A stretch of DNA of 64,000 nt from Chondromyces crocatus. GTDB lineage: Bacteria; Myxococcota_A; Polyangia; Polyangiales; Polyangiaceae. Numbering within the stretch: position 1 is the stretch's first letter; each line of letters begins with the position of its first letter. Shown one piece after another: positions 24,135 through 33,958 of this stretch. Where the stretch lies: assembly GCF_001189295.1 (NCBI RefSeq), contig NZ_CP012159.1:10373856-10437855 (forward strand). The letters run 5' to 3'. Both the position numbers and the translations under genes were made by a program. The notes beneath the pieces were generated by a model, which searched no databases, was not told the DNA's origin, and worked only from the letters and a program-made list of their open reading frames with translations.

Positions 24135-25793
24135 TCAGTTCCGACCGGTTGCGTCTTCCCAGAGCCCGATCAGCCCCTGGATGCCCGGACCATCGAGGCG
24201 TGGCGGCTCCTCCAGCGGCACCTGGAACGAGATCCCGTAACGACGCAGATGGACGAAGGGGTTCGTGTAGGAATCGAACGCTCGGATCGACACCTCCGGG
24301 CTCGCAGGGCGGAAGCCATACTCGATGGCTTTCTCCTGGATCGGCCGGCTCCGCAGGAAGGAGATCCACCTCTCGGCCGCCTCGCGCTGCACACCGAGCG
24401 CTGGATCATCGGGCCACAGCATCACCACCGGGTGCTGGTTCACGATCGTCGGCTGCGGGTAGATGACACGCATCGTGCGCATCACCCGCGCGTGATCGTC
24501 GATGCGCTTGAGCACGGAAAAGACCAGGTGCTCGTACGTCAGGATGCCGTCGAACCGCCCACCGCCGACGTTGAACATCGTCTCGGTCAGGAGGCGGGCC
24601 GACCAGAGCGGGTTCTCTAGCCCTCCCTCGCAGCGCCCCAACCAGTTCCGCAGATCCTCGTCCCGCTCGGCGAGCGACTGCGTGAACTCGAGACGCAGAT
24701 GTTCCCCCGAGATGATGAACCGCTCCGCGTCCGCTCCGGTCAGGCCGATGCCCCGGGCCGTTTCGTCGGCCAGCGGTGGCCGCCGATCCGGCGGCATCAC
24801 GTAGTCGTAGGCCATCAGGTAGAGCGCCTCGAGCCCCGACGTCGAGCGCGTCGGCGAGGTGTGCCCGAACTTCACGCGCCCCCAGCGCTGGATCTCGTTC
24901 ACCGTCGGGAACTCGGGCGTGTACTCCACCTCCACCGGCGGCGGCGGCGGCGGCGGTTTCCGCGCCCCTCGGGCAGGCTTCACCGGGGGTGCAGGAGGCG
25001 GAATCAGCGGCTCGTACCAGTCGATCCAGCGCCCCGGGACGCGGTCTTCGAGCGCCACATAGAACGGCTCCGGCTCCTCGGGCACCAGCGCGCAGGCCAT
25101 CTCCGCCCAGGGCCCCGGACCATGCCAGGGCACCCGCGGCCCTCCCTTCGCCTGCGCGTCCCGGATCGCGTCCAGCACACGCATCCGGTCCTCCCAGACC
25201 AGCGCGATCAACGGAGAGCGCGCCAGGGAGATCTGGTCCTCGATGCGGAACAGCACATCCTTCGACTGGTGCTTCCAGTGATGGTCGATGTAACGCAGCG
25301 CGAGCTCGTCGGCCGGCGCCCACAGCGTGGGCTTCACCTCGCCCAGCAGGATGACGTCGGCGGCCTCCAGGTCCTCCCTGGGATCGAGCTTCACCTGGAT
25401 GTTCGGACACAGATCCGAGAACTGCTCCGCCGCGTCTTCGATCCAGCGCCGCTTGTCGTCGCTGTACACCATGCTGATGACGTGCGGGATCCCGGTCCTC
25501 GTCGGCTCCCCACAGACACTCCGATCGATATCGGTCAGGAGCTTCACGTTCACGAGCCGGTCCGGCGCAGGGCCCGCCGGTTTCGCGTTTCCCCCTCGCC
25601 ACAGGAGGTAACCCATCCCGACGAGGACACCGACGATCGCGACGAGCGCGCCTATTTCCCGCGTGGGAAACAGCTCCCTCGGGGGAGACGGCGGGTCCTT
25701 GTGGATCGCTTGCGACACGGCCGCGGATGATGCCAGCAACCATTCCAGTGAGCAAACACTTCGTGGCGCAAACGGAGCCACCCATTCACGCAA
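24135..25793 (-). CDS. Membrane-anchored solute-binding-protein-like protein
   Basis: The 552-residue product has a transmembrane anchor at about residues 47-65 (IGALVAIVGVLVGMGYLLW). A periplasmic-binding-like domain follows. It starts near HVISMVYSDDKRRWIEDAAE, a form typical of bacterial extracellular binding domains that open with a binding-protein strand and helix. A Pro-rich insertion (PPPPPPPVEVEYTPEFP) interrupts the middle. The C-terminal half (VIYPQPTIVNQHPVVMLWP) fits the second lobe. No transporter subunits are adjacent, so it is probably a sensor or scaffold rather than a transport receptor. The start is uncertain; a GTG near 25715 is an alternative. Confidence 0.75.
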   Translation of the reverse strand: MREWVAPFAPRSVCSLEWLLASSAAVSQAIHKDPPSPPRELFPTREIGALVAIVGVLVGMGYLLWRGGNAKPAGPAPDRLVNVKLLTDIDRSVCGEPTRTGIPHVISMVYSDDKRRWIEDAAEQFSDLCPNIQVKLDPREDLEAADVILLGEVKPTLWAPADELALRYIDHHWKHQSKDVLFRIEDQISLARSPLIALVWEDRMRVLDAIRDAQAKGGPRVPWHGPGPWAEMACALVPEEPEPFYVALEDRVPGRWIDWYEPLIPPPAPPVKPARGARKPPPPPPPVEVEYTPEFPTVNEIQRWGRVKFGHTSPTRSTSGLEALYLMAYDYVMPPDRRPPLADETARGIGLTGADAERFIISGEHLRLEFTQSLAERDEDLRNWLGRCEGGLENPLWSARLLTETMFNVGGGRFDGILTYEHLVFSVLKRIDDHARVMRTMRVIYPQPTIVNQHPVVMLWPDDPALGVQREAAERWISFLRSRPIQEKAIEYGFRPASPEVSIRAFDSYTNPFVHLRRYGISFQVPLEEPPRLDGPGIQGLIGLWEDATGRN

Positions 25794-25924
25794 CCACCGT
25801 CCACACGTTCAATCGATTCCTGGAGGGTACACGGCAGACGACCAATACGATCATCAGCGCTCCATCAACCGATTGAATCAACTATCACCAGCTCGATCGC
25901 CACGACTGTCCCGGCCCATGCGCT

Positions 25925-28900
25925 TCATTCACGAGACGCCTCGGCGAGCGCGCTCAGAAGCTCCCGCTCGAGCAACGGATTCTGCAGCACGGCCGACATG
26001 AGCGCCGGGTATGCCTGCCGCTTCGCCTCGGCCGCGGCGATCGGGTTGGCGGCGGCCTGCGCCACGCCTACCTGCAAGAGGAACAGCCTCCCCTGGACGG
26101 CGAGTGCGCTCGCCAGGCGTGGGTTTCGCATCAGGGCCATCTCGGCGAACGCGAACCCCTCCTTCAACAACGCCTCGGCGCCCTCGCTCGACCGACGCGG
26201 GAGCTGCGCCAGCGAGAGCGCGCAGGCTTCGGCCAGCAACACATACGGCTCGGGATCCGCGAGGTCCGGGACGAGCCACGGCGAGAGTTTCTCCTTCACC
26301 GCCTGGATCACCGCGAGCCCATCGTCCGTCGTCTTCCCTTGCGACACCGCCCACGCCCCCGCGACCAGCTCCACCTGTGCCAGCCCCACAGCGAAGGACA
26401 GCACCCAGGGCACCTCCGCGGCCCCCGCGGCGAACGCGCCCCTCGCCCGCCGGAGCGGCTCTCCCGGATCCCGCCCATCGCGCACCCGCTGGCGCGCCTC
26501 CACGAGCGCCACCATCCCCTCGACATCGCGCGCCACGGCCATCCCCGGCGCCGAGACCTCCAGCAACCGCAGCGCCGTCACGGCCTCCGCGAGCGCCCCC
26601 TGCGGACTCTCGCCGCGCGCCTGCGCATCCATCGCACGGATCAGGTGCGCCTCGGCTGCGTACCTCGCGAACCCATGCCAGCCCGGGCTCCGCGCCTCGC
26701 CCGCCCTCAGCGCCTCCAACGCGCGACGCATCACCTCCTCCGGCGACCGCCCCTTGTCGAGCAACCAGTAGCCTTGCTCCAGGAACAGCGTCGCCCGCTT
26801 CGCGTCGCTCATCGAAAGGCTCGCCCCGCGCGCCGTCCCCTCGTCGAGCAGGGCCAGCGCCCGCTCCACCGTCGGCTCCACGGACACACCCCGCCACCGC
26901 TCGACCCGCACCATCATCGCCAGCACCGTCGCCAGCGACTCCTGCGCCGAACCGTACGGCGGGAACTTCGCGATCCCCGCCTCGTACACCTCCGTCGCCC
27001 GCCGCACGCTCGCTCTCGGCGCGATCCCTCGGTTCAGCTCCAGGAGCATCTGCGCCCGCAGCGCCGTCCCCAGCGTCTTGTAGGCCTCCAGCTCGTTCGG
27101 GTTCGCCGGCAAGGCCTCCTCGGCGAACCGCACGGCGTCGCGCACCTCGCGCTCCGGCGCCTCCCCGGGCTGCGGATCCCCTGCCAGCGCGTAAGCGTAC
27201 AGCGCGTGCAGATCCGCCCGCGCGCGCAGCGTGAGCGGGTTCAGAGGATCCGCGATCACCGCCTTCTCGCACGCCACCCGCGCCCGCCCGAACCTCGGTC
27301 GCGGCGCCTCCCCGTGGAACCGCGCCGCAAACATCGTCCGCGTCCCCAGCAAACAAGCTGCGCGAAGCAGCTCCGGATCGCTCCGCGCCACGTCCTCTGC
27401 CGTCTGGAACGCCGCCTGTGCCGCCTCCAGCCGGGCCGACATCACGCCCCATGCGTCGGGGCGACCGCTCGTCCAGTCGCGCAGCGACAGCCCGGCGAGC
27501 GCCTCTCCTTCCAGCCGCTTCGCCTCGAACAGCATCGGCGACTGCTCGAACGCCTCCGCCGCCCGGACCCGCGCCTCCTCGAACTCGCCCGCGTAGTACG
27601 CGCGCAGCGCCTCCCCGTACGCCAGCGGCTCCAGCTTCCCGGCGGATGCCTGGCCCAGCAACGCAAGCGCTGGCGCCTGGTAGCGCGCGTCGATCTCGGC
27701 GAGCCGTGCGGTCCGCTCTGCCTCGTCCGCGATCCGATGCACCTCCAGATAACGCCGACCGTGCAGCTTGAGGAGCGTCGTCCCCAGCGCGTAGTCCAGC
27801 TCCGCGGGCGCATACCCGGCGGCCCTTGCCGCCTCCAGGTGCGCTTCGGCCTCCTCCAGATCCCCCACCGAGAGCCGCCCCCTGCCGATCGCGTAGTGCA
27901 GCGGCCCCTGCGCGGCGCGCCCCGCATCGGACAGCCGCCTCTCCAGCCCCGACAGGCGCTCCCGCACCAGCGCCCGCTCCCTGTTCACGTCGTGCAACGG
28001 CATCTGGTACGCGCTGCGCATCAGCAGCTCCATCCCCGCCGCCTCACGACCCAGCTCCTGCGCGAGCCGCGCCGCCGCGTCGGCCTCGCTGCGCACCCAC
28101 AGCACCGCCACCACCGCGACGGCCGCCAGAAGCACCAGGGTGCTCACCGCCCACAGCTCCTTGCGGCGCCGCAACCGCCGCCACATCCGCGCGATCGTCA
28201 GAGGCCGCCGCGCCCCGACCCGCTGCCCCTCCAGGAACCGCTGCAGATCTTCGGCCAGCGCGCGCGCCGAGCCGTACCGACGCGCCGGCTCTCGCGAAAG
28301 GCACGTCATCGTCACCGCCTCCAGAGCCGCCGGCACCTCTGCGCCGACCGACCGAAGCGGCGCTGGCTCCTCGCTCGCGATCCTCGCCAGGATCTTCCAG
28401 GGCGCGTCGTCCACATAGGGGGGGCGACCCGAGAGCAGCTCGTACAGCGTCGCGCCGAGGCTGTACACATCGGTCCGCACGTCGATTCGCCCGCCCGCCG
28501 CTTGCTCTGGTGCCATGTAGGCGGGCGTCCCCGCCACATCACTCCCGAGCGTCTCTTTCCCGGCGCCCCCTCCGACTTCCCGCGCCAGCCCGAAATCCAC
28601 GATGTACGGCTTCAGGCCTCCGCCGGCCTGCGGCTCCACCAGGATGTTCCCTGGCTTCAGATCCCGGTGCACCAACCCCAGCCGGTGCGCCGCGTGCATC
28701 GCCGCGCTCACCGCCCGCATGATCTCCACCTTCTGCGTCAGCGTCAGGCGTGGCGACAGCCGCCACAGCGGCTCCCCCTCCACGAACTGCATCACGATGT
28801 AGGGCTCACCATCGACCTCCCCCGCGTCGTACACGGGGCATACATTCTCGTGGTGAACGCGCGCTTGCGCCCGAGCCTCCCGCAGCAGCCGCCGGTGGCG

Positions 28901-29161
28901 CGCCGGATCCCCGTGCTTCAGCAGCTTCACCGCCACCTCGCGCCCGAGACGCGGATCATGGGCCCGGTAGACCACCCCGACCCCCCCCTCCCCCAGGAGA
29001 CGGATGTCCTCGTACCGCGCCTGAAGCGACAGGGGCACCTGAGGCCGCTGTGGCCGTTCGACCCAGCCGGATGCCGGCATGGTGTCATCGAGCGCGGCGT
29101 CTTGCGTCGGAGCGCCAGCGGCTGGTTCGGGGCTGCTCAGCCCTTCACTTGAACGAGCCCC
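25925..29161 (-). CDS. Membrane Ser/Thr protein kinase with long helical-repeat region
   Basis: The 1078-residue protein has a complete Hanks-type kinase domain at about 51-315. The glycine loop is LLGEGGVGVVY, the lysine K80 in VAVKLL, the catalytic loop HRDLKPGN (D168), the DFG at 190-192, and the APE-like MAPEQAA. One transmembrane segment follows (about 338-356). The remaining 700 residues are Ala/Glu/Leu-rich helical repeats of TPR type, outside the membrane. Kinases of this layout are common in myxobacteria and are thought to sense or bind proteins through the TPR part. The ATG at 29161 is preferred; a GTG at 29203 extends it by 14 residues. Confidence 0.92.
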   Translation of the reverse strand, partial: GARSSEGLSSPEPAAGAPTQDAALDDTMPASGWVERPQRPQVPLSLQARYEDIRLLGEGGVGVVYRAHDPRLGREVAVKLLKHGDPARHRRLLREARAQARVHHENVCPVYDAGEVDGEPYIVMQFVEGEPLWRLSPRLTLTQKVEIMRAVSAAMHAAHRLGLVHRDLKPGNILVEPQAGGGLKPYIVDFGLAREVGGGAGKETLGSDVAGTPAYMAPEQAAGGRIDVRTDVYSLGATLYELLSGRPPYVDDAPWKILARIASEEPAPLRSVGAEVPAALEAVTMTCLSREPARRYGSARALAEDLQRFLEGQRVGARRPLTIARMWRRLRRRKELWAVSTLVLLAAVAVVAVLWVRSEADAAARLAQELGREAAGMELLMRSAYQMPLHDVNRERALVRERLSGLERRLSDAGRAAQGPLHYAIGRGRLSVGDLEEAEAHLEAARAAGYAPAELDYALGTTLLKLHGRRYLEVHRIADEAERTARLAEIDARYQAPALALLGQASAGKLEPLAYGEALRAYYAGEFEEARVRAAEAFEQSPMLFEAKRLEGEALAGLSLRDWTSGRPDAWGVMSARLEAAQAAFQTAEDVARSDPELLRAACLLGTRTMFAARFHGEAPRPRFGRARVACEKAVIADPLNPLTLRARADLHALYAYALAGDPQPGEAPEREVRDAVRFAEEALPANPNELEAYKTLGTALRAQMLLELNRGIAPRASVRRATEVYEAGIAKFPPYGSAQESLATVLAMMVRVERWRGVSVEPTVERALALLDEGTARGASLSMSDAKRATLFLEQGYWLLDKGRSPEEVMRRALEALRAGEARSPGWHGFARYAAEAHLIRAMDAQARGESPQGALAEAVTALRLLEVSAPGMAVARDVEGMVALVEARQRVRDGRDPGEPLRRARGAFAAGAAEVPWVLSFAVGLAQVELVAGAWAVSQGKTTDDGLAVIQAVKEKLSPWLVPDLADPEPYVLLAEACALSLAQLPRRSSEGAEALLKEGFAFAEMALMRNPRLASALAVQGRLFLLQVGVAQAAANPIAAAEAKRQAYPALMSAVLQNPLLERELLSALAEASRE

Positions 29162-29328
29162 CATCCGCTGACGATAGTCCCGCTCTTGACGGAGGTGGTT
29201 CACAGAACGCCGGACATCGAGCCCTCACCAGGAAGCGCCGCGCCTGCCCCCGGCCAGTCGGTACACCGAGGGCGGCCGGTGCACCGTGACAGGAACGAAG
29301 GCGACCACTTTTCCATCTGTAACATAAC

Positions 29329-31170
29329 TCAACCGTCGCGCGAGCGAAGCCCGAAGCGGTCCACCCGCCGCACCATCATGATCCGCGTGATCCCGAGCAG
29401 CCGCGCCGCTTCCGCGACGTTTCCACGCGCTGCCACGAGCGCCTCCTCCACCAGGGAACGCTCCATCGGATCCAGCGCCGCGAACCGCGCCGCGAGCGAC
29501 ATCCCCGTCGTCAGCGACGACGGCGACAGCGCGGCCCTCGACACTGCCGGGCTGAGATCGTCCAGCTCGATCACCGCCCCTTCGGCCTGAATCGCCGCCC
29601 GCTCGACCTCGTTCCTGAGCTCTCGCACGTTCCCCGGCCACGGGTAGGCGTGCAGCGCAGCCAGCGCCGCCGGCGAGAAGCCCAGCAGACGCTTGCCCAG
29701 GTTGAGCGCCGCGGGCTCCAGGAACGCCGCAGCCAGGAGCGGCAGGTCTTCACTTCGTTCCCGGAGCGGCGGCACCGCGATGTCCCCCACGTTCAGACGA
29801 AAGAAGAGATCCTCCCGGAAGCGCCCCTCGGCAGCTTCCTTCCGCAGGTCCTTGTGCGTCGCCGCGATGACCCGCACGTCGACCAGCGACGGCTGCTCGG
29901 CCCCGAGCGGCAGCACCTCGCCCTCCTGCAGCACGCGCAACACCTTCGCTTGCGCCATCGGGCTCAGATCACCGATCTCGTCGAGGAAGAGCGTGCCGCG
30001 GTGAGCGAGCGCGAACCGACCCCGCTTGTCACGCTGGGCCCCCATGAAGGCCCCTTGCACGTACCCGAACAGCTCCCCTTCGATCATCGTCTCCGGGATG
30101 GCTGCACAGTTCACCGCCACGAACGGCCGCTCTGCTCTCGCCGACGCCGCGTGCAGCGCCCGCGCGACCAGCTCCTTCCCCGTCCCGCTCTCGCCGTGAA
30201 TGAGCATGTTCGTCCCGCTCGCCTGAGCGAACTTGACGATCTGGGTCTTCAGCCGCTGCAGCAGCGGGCTCTGCCCGATCAGCTCCGCCAGCGGGCCCGT
30301 GTGCGGCGACTGGCCCGTCGCCTCCGCCATCACCAGCGCGCGCTGATGCTGCTCGGCCCTCTCCAGCGCTGCCGCCGTGAGGCGCCCGAGCGCGCTGAGA
30401 AAGTCGAGATCCTCCGAGCCGAACGGCGCGTTCTGGTTCCAGTGATCGACGTACAGAAATCCGAGGACCCGCCGCCCCGACTCGAGCGGCGTCCCCATCC
30501 CCGAGCGGCTCGCCCCCTCCATCGGCGGTGACGAAGCCCCGGGCTCACGCCCCCCGCGCAGCAGCACCGCCTCACGCCGCACCAGCAACGCGTCCAGGAT
30601 CGGCCGGCTCAGCACCACCTCTCCCTCCACCGTCGCCCCCGCCCGCGTGCGCAGCACCTGCCGCAGCGGCGCGTCCTCGTCGCCCTCACGCAGCGCCGCC
30701 AGCGCCCGATCGCAACCGAGCACCCCGAGCACCGCGTCCAGCATCCGCCCGAGCAGCTCCTCCGGATCGCCCATGGCCCCGATCGCACGCGTCACCTCGA
30801 CCAGCAGCCCGAGACGCCGATCCGCCCGGTGCAGCTCCAGCGTCTCCGGCGCGAGCGACGGCTGCGCGTGCGCGATCTCCGCGCGCTCGTGCTCCGTGAA
30901 CGTCAGCTGAGCGGGCCCGATCTGGAGGACATCCCCCTCCCGGAGCTGCGCTCGCTCGGTGCGGATCCCATTGAAGAACAGCCCGTTGGAGGAGCCGAGA
31001 TCCCGCACCCCCCAGCCGCTCTCGTCCTGCTCGAAGCGGGCATGCTGACGTGAGACCTGCTGATAGACGAGCAGAAGATCGCTCGGCGCCTGACGGCCGA
31101 CGCTCAGACCTTCGTGGAGAAGAACGGAGACGGCAACCTGCCCTGGCTCGCGGACGATCAAGTACGGCAT
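29329..31170 (-). CDS. FHA-GAF-sigma54 activator with GAFMGA loop
   Basis: This 613-residue transcription factor has four modules. They are an FHA phosphothreonine-binding domain (1-95, VGRQAP, SRQHARF, SSNGLFFNG), a GAF domain (about 115-275), an AAA+ sigma54-interaction domain (about 293-530; Walker A GESGTGKE at 326-333, Walker B GTLFLDEIGD) and a Fis-type helix-turn-helix (NVAEAARLLGITRIMMVRR). The loop that touches sigma54 is normally GAFTGA; here it reads GAFMGA (Met 376). FHA input suggests control by a Ser/Thr kinase, and a kinase gene lies just downstream on the same strand. Targets are unknown. Confidence 0.95.
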   Translation of the reverse strand: MPYLIVREPGQVAVSVLLHEGLSVGRQAPSDLLLVYQQVSRQHARFEQDESGWGVRDLGSSNGLFFNGIRTERAQLREGDVLQIGPAQLTFTEHERAEIAHAQPSLAPETLELHRADRRLGLLVEVTRAIGAMGDPEELLGRMLDAVLGVLGCDRALAALREGDEDAPLRQVLRTRAGATVEGEVVLSRPILDALLVRREAVLLRGGREPGASSPPMEGASRSGMGTPLESGRRVLGFLYVDHWNQNAPFGSEDLDFLSALGRLTAAALERAEQHQRALVMAEATGQSPHTGPLAELIGQSPLLQRLKTQIVKFAQASGTNMLIHGESGTGKELVARALHAASARAERPFVAVNCAAIPETMIEGELFGYVQGAFMGAQRDKRGRFALAHRGTLFLDEIGDLSPMAQAKVLRVLQEGEVLPLGAEQPSLVDVRVIAATHKDLRKEAAEGRFREDLFFRLNVGDIAVPPLRERSEDLPLLAAAFLEPAALNLGKRLLGFSPAALAALHAYPWPGNVRELRNEVERAAIQAEGAVIELDDLSPAVSRAALSPSSLTTGMSLAARFAALDPMERSLVEEALVAARGNVAEAARLLGITRIMMVRRVDRFGLRSRDG

Positions 31171-31312
31171 GAGGGGACTTCCAGGAGACCATAGCCCAGC
31201 GCCATGGCCCTCCCAACGCCTCCAGCAGGCCGCCGCGGAGAAGGTCGCGATCAGGACACCGACCGGGGCGCGCGCGGAGCGCAGGACCCGATCGGTGCTT
31301 CAACGAGAGACG

Positions 31313-33958
31313 TCAGGGGAAGGGATAGTAGCAAACCTCGAGCTTCGGACGCCGCGCCTGCGTGCTGTCCTCCGAGGAGCGGTAGAGCATCCGGACCGCG
31401 CCACTCTGGAACCACACACCATTGTTGGCTGTGTCACCGCTCACCCACTGCCGCACGATGCTGGTCAGGTCGGCAGAGCGAGGACCGTAGCTGAGCCCCG
31501 CGGCGAGGCTCGAGAGGCTACCCAGCGAGGCCGGGCCGAGACCCGCAGCGCCGATGGTGTTGTACACCCCCGTCGCCTGGGTCCAGGGGACGAGGATGGG
31601 GTGCAAGGTCACCGGCGTGTTCGGCGTGGCCGTGTACTTCTGCTCCAGCGTCAGCGTGCTGGAGACGACCGTGACCGAGGGGCTCAGGAAGCTCAGATCG
31701 AACCGCACGATGCCGAAGGCGTCGCCCAGGATGGGCCGGTTGCCCGTGAGCAGCTCGGGGTAGGTCGTGGCGCTCTGGTCGTTGGGTGAGCCGGCGGAGA
31801 TCGTGCTGTCGGCCACCCCGTTGCGCGGCGCCGCCAGACCATCCTGCACCGTCACGCAGCCCGACTGGCACGCCGCGGGCGGCAGCACCACATCGGCAGG
31901 GCAGGTCGTCGCCGACCCGTTGCAGACCTCGACGACATCGCACCCATCCACCGCCGGGCGGCAGACCGAGCCCGAAGCGCGCACCGAGCAGGTCCCGTCG
32001 ACCGCCGCGCCCGCCGCCTGGCTGCACGCCTGGCAGTCGTTCTGGTTGTTGCCGCCGCAAGCGCTGTTGCAGCACACCCCGTCGACGCAGAACCCGCTCA
32101 AGCAGTCGACGCCGAACTGGCAAGCCACCCCTTGCCCGTTGCCCACCGTGAACGACCCCGTCGCCGACGACTCCGCCAGGTTCACCGACAGGTCGTTCGT
32201 CGCATACCCACCGAACTTCGCCGAGAACGACTGGAACCCCTGCGGCGCGTTCGCCGGCACCAGCCAGTCGTACGTGAAGATCCCCTGCGCGTTCGCCTGC
32301 ACCGTCGCGATCGCCGCACTGCCCCCGTAGAACGTCACCGTCCCCTGGGTCACCGCTTGCCCGTTCTGCCGCTGCACCCGCGCCGCGAGGTTCGCGTGCG
32401 TCCCCGGGCTGACCACCGCGCCGTTCCCCGACACGATGATCGTCGACGTCGGCGTCGCGCTGACCGTCGGCTGCTGCGGAATGTTGACGTTGTACGTCAC
32501 CGTGCGATGCGCCGGCCCGCTGCTCGTCGCGTACGTGATCGTCGCCGTGATCGGCACGACCACGCTCCCCGGCTGGTTCGGCGCGAAGGTCACGCTCACC
32601 GTCGACGTCGCGCTCTGGTTCGGGTTCAGCGTGAAGCCGCCGTTCGTCTGGGTGAGGTTCGAGATCCCCGCCCAGTTGCCCCCGAGCGTGATCGAGTACG
32701 AGTTCGCCGCGTACCCGGTGTTCGTCACCGTGAGGTCGAACGTGCTGGTCTGCTCCACCGGCATGAGCGGCTGAACCACCCCGCTGGGCGGCGCAAGCTC
32801 CACGTCGACGTTCAGCGTCCCGTAGCAAGCCAGCGCGATCGACGCATAGATCGACGGCACATCCGGCGCGTACCCCGGCAGGCTCCAGCTCCCGTCCCAG
32901 TGGCTGTCCCCCGTGCCGCAGTAGTTGTTCGCCGTGCCGCACTGCCGCTGCGCCAGCCAGTCGATGCCATCGAACACCGCCTGGCTCTCATCCGAGCGCA
33001 CCCCCATCAAGCAGAGCCCGTACAGCGCCTCCGCCGTGCTGAGCACGTTCTGCCCCCCGAGCGCCGCATCCCCCCAGCCCTGACCGGGGTTGTGCCGCGC
33101 CAGCAGGTCGGCCCGCATCGACGCCAGCACCGGATCGCTGTCCGGCGTGCGCCCCGTCGACGCCGCACCGATCGCCGCATACGCCACATCCAGCGTCGTC
33201 CACGAGCTCCCCGTCCGGGCGTAACGCGCCTCCAGCGAGTTCGCGAGCGAGTTGGCGAAGTTCTGGTACGTCGTCCGCTGCGCCGGCGTCAGGGCGGAGT
33301 CGACCTCGACCAGCGTGTGCGCCGCGATGGCGAACTGCGCCGTCGGGATGATCCAGTTCGAGTCCGTCGGGAAGGAGTTGTGGTCCTGAGGAACGTAACG
33401 GCTCGTCGTATTCGCGTGGGGCAGCCCATCATTCCCGAACGAATAGTTGTAGTTCGCCGTCGCCGAGAGCCCCCAGTCCACCCCCTGCCGGAGGTCCGCC
33501 AGGTACGCCGTGCTCGTGTACTGCGTGTACCCGGCGAGCCCGAAGATGTTGTACCCCGACTTGGAGAAGTCATAGACGCCACCATGCGTCCAGCGCCCAT
33601 TCGGCTGCTGCTCCGTGACCGCAATGTAACGCGCCAGCCAGCCGATACCGGTGGTGATGCTGGTATCGACGTCATAGCCGGTGTGCCCGGCCAGCGCGGC
33701 GCCATAGAGAGGCGCGCCTGCCCGGTGACAGGCCGCGCAGTTGTTCACCTTCACCCAGGCCACCGTGTCGTCGACCGTCCACGTGACGCCCTTCTGAGCG
33801 ACGGCATCGATCTGCGGCCCCGTGAGCCGCATACCGACCTCTGCGATGGCCTCGTCCCCCCCCACCTCCACCACCGAATCGTCCGATTCGGTCGTGCACC
33901 CCGAGAACAGCCCGACCGTGGTAGCGACCGCCACCACCGTCATGAATTTGATATTCAT
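31313..33958 (-). CDS. Mosaic surface lipoprotein: heme-binding, cyclase-like, Cys-rich, DNRLRE-like
   Basis: The 881-residue lipoprotein has a lipobox (LFSGC, Cys 20) and soon after a single cytochrome c motif, NNCAACH. The next 300 residues contain helical repeats like terpene cyclase/prenyltransferase barrels (LARYIAVTEQQPNGRW, GWGDAALGGQNVLSTAEALY). Two Ig-like beta domains follow, then a Cys-rich disintegrin-like region (CQFGVDCLSGFCVDGVCC). The C-terminal domain (NDQSATTYPELLTGNRPI) resembles DNRLRE beta-sandwich domains. The ATG at 33958 with AAGGA upstream gives the signal peptide. It is exported and possibly redox-active or adhesive; no enzyme function is assigned. Confidence 0.85.
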   Translation of the reverse strand: MNIKFMTVVAVATTVGLFSGCTTESDDSVVEVGGDEAIAEVGMRLTGPQIDAVAQKGVTWTVDDTVAWVKVNNCAACHRAGAPLYGAALAGHTGYDVDTSITTGIGWLARYIAVTEQQPNGRWTHGGVYDFSKSGYNIFGLAGYTQYTSTAYLADLRQGVDWGLSATANYNYSFGNDGLPHANTTSRYVPQDHNSFPTDSNWIIPTAQFAIAAHTLVEVDSALTPAQRTTYQNFANSLANSLEARYARTGSSWTTLDVAYAAIGAASTGRTPDSDPVLASMRADLLARHNPGQGWGDAALGGQNVLSTAEALYGLCLMGVRSDESQAVFDGIDWLAQRQCGTANNYCGTGDSHWDGSWSLPGYAPDVPSIYASIALACYGTLNVDVELAPPSGVVQPLMPVEQTSTFDLTVTNTGYAANSYSITLGGNWAGISNLTQTNGGFTLNPNQSATSTVSVTFAPNQPGSVVVPITATITYATSSGPAHRTVTYNVNIPQQPTVSATPTSTIIVSGNGAVVSPGTHANLAARVQRQNGQAVTQGTVTFYGGSAAIATVQANAQGIFTYDWLVPANAPQGFQSFSAKFGGYATNDLSVNLAESSATGSFTVGNGQGVACQFGVDCLSGFCVDGVCCNSACGGNNQNDCQACSQAAGAAVDGTCSVRASGSVCRPAVDGCDVVEVCNGSATTCPADVVLPPAACQSGCVTVQDGLAAPRNGVADSTISAGSPNDQSATTYPELLTGNRPILGDAFGIVRFDLSFLSPSVTVVSSTLTLEQKYTATPNTPVTLHPILVPWTQATGVYNTIGAAGLGPASLGSLSSLAAGLSYGPRSADLTSIVRQWVSGDTANNGVWFQSGAVRMLYRSSEDSTQARRPKLEVCYYPFP

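Noticed and set aside
26339-29152. A 937-residue plus-strand open frame
   Set aside because: It lies fully antisense to the kinase gene, is extremely Arg/Pro/His-rich and has no domain. It results from high GC content on the opposite strand.
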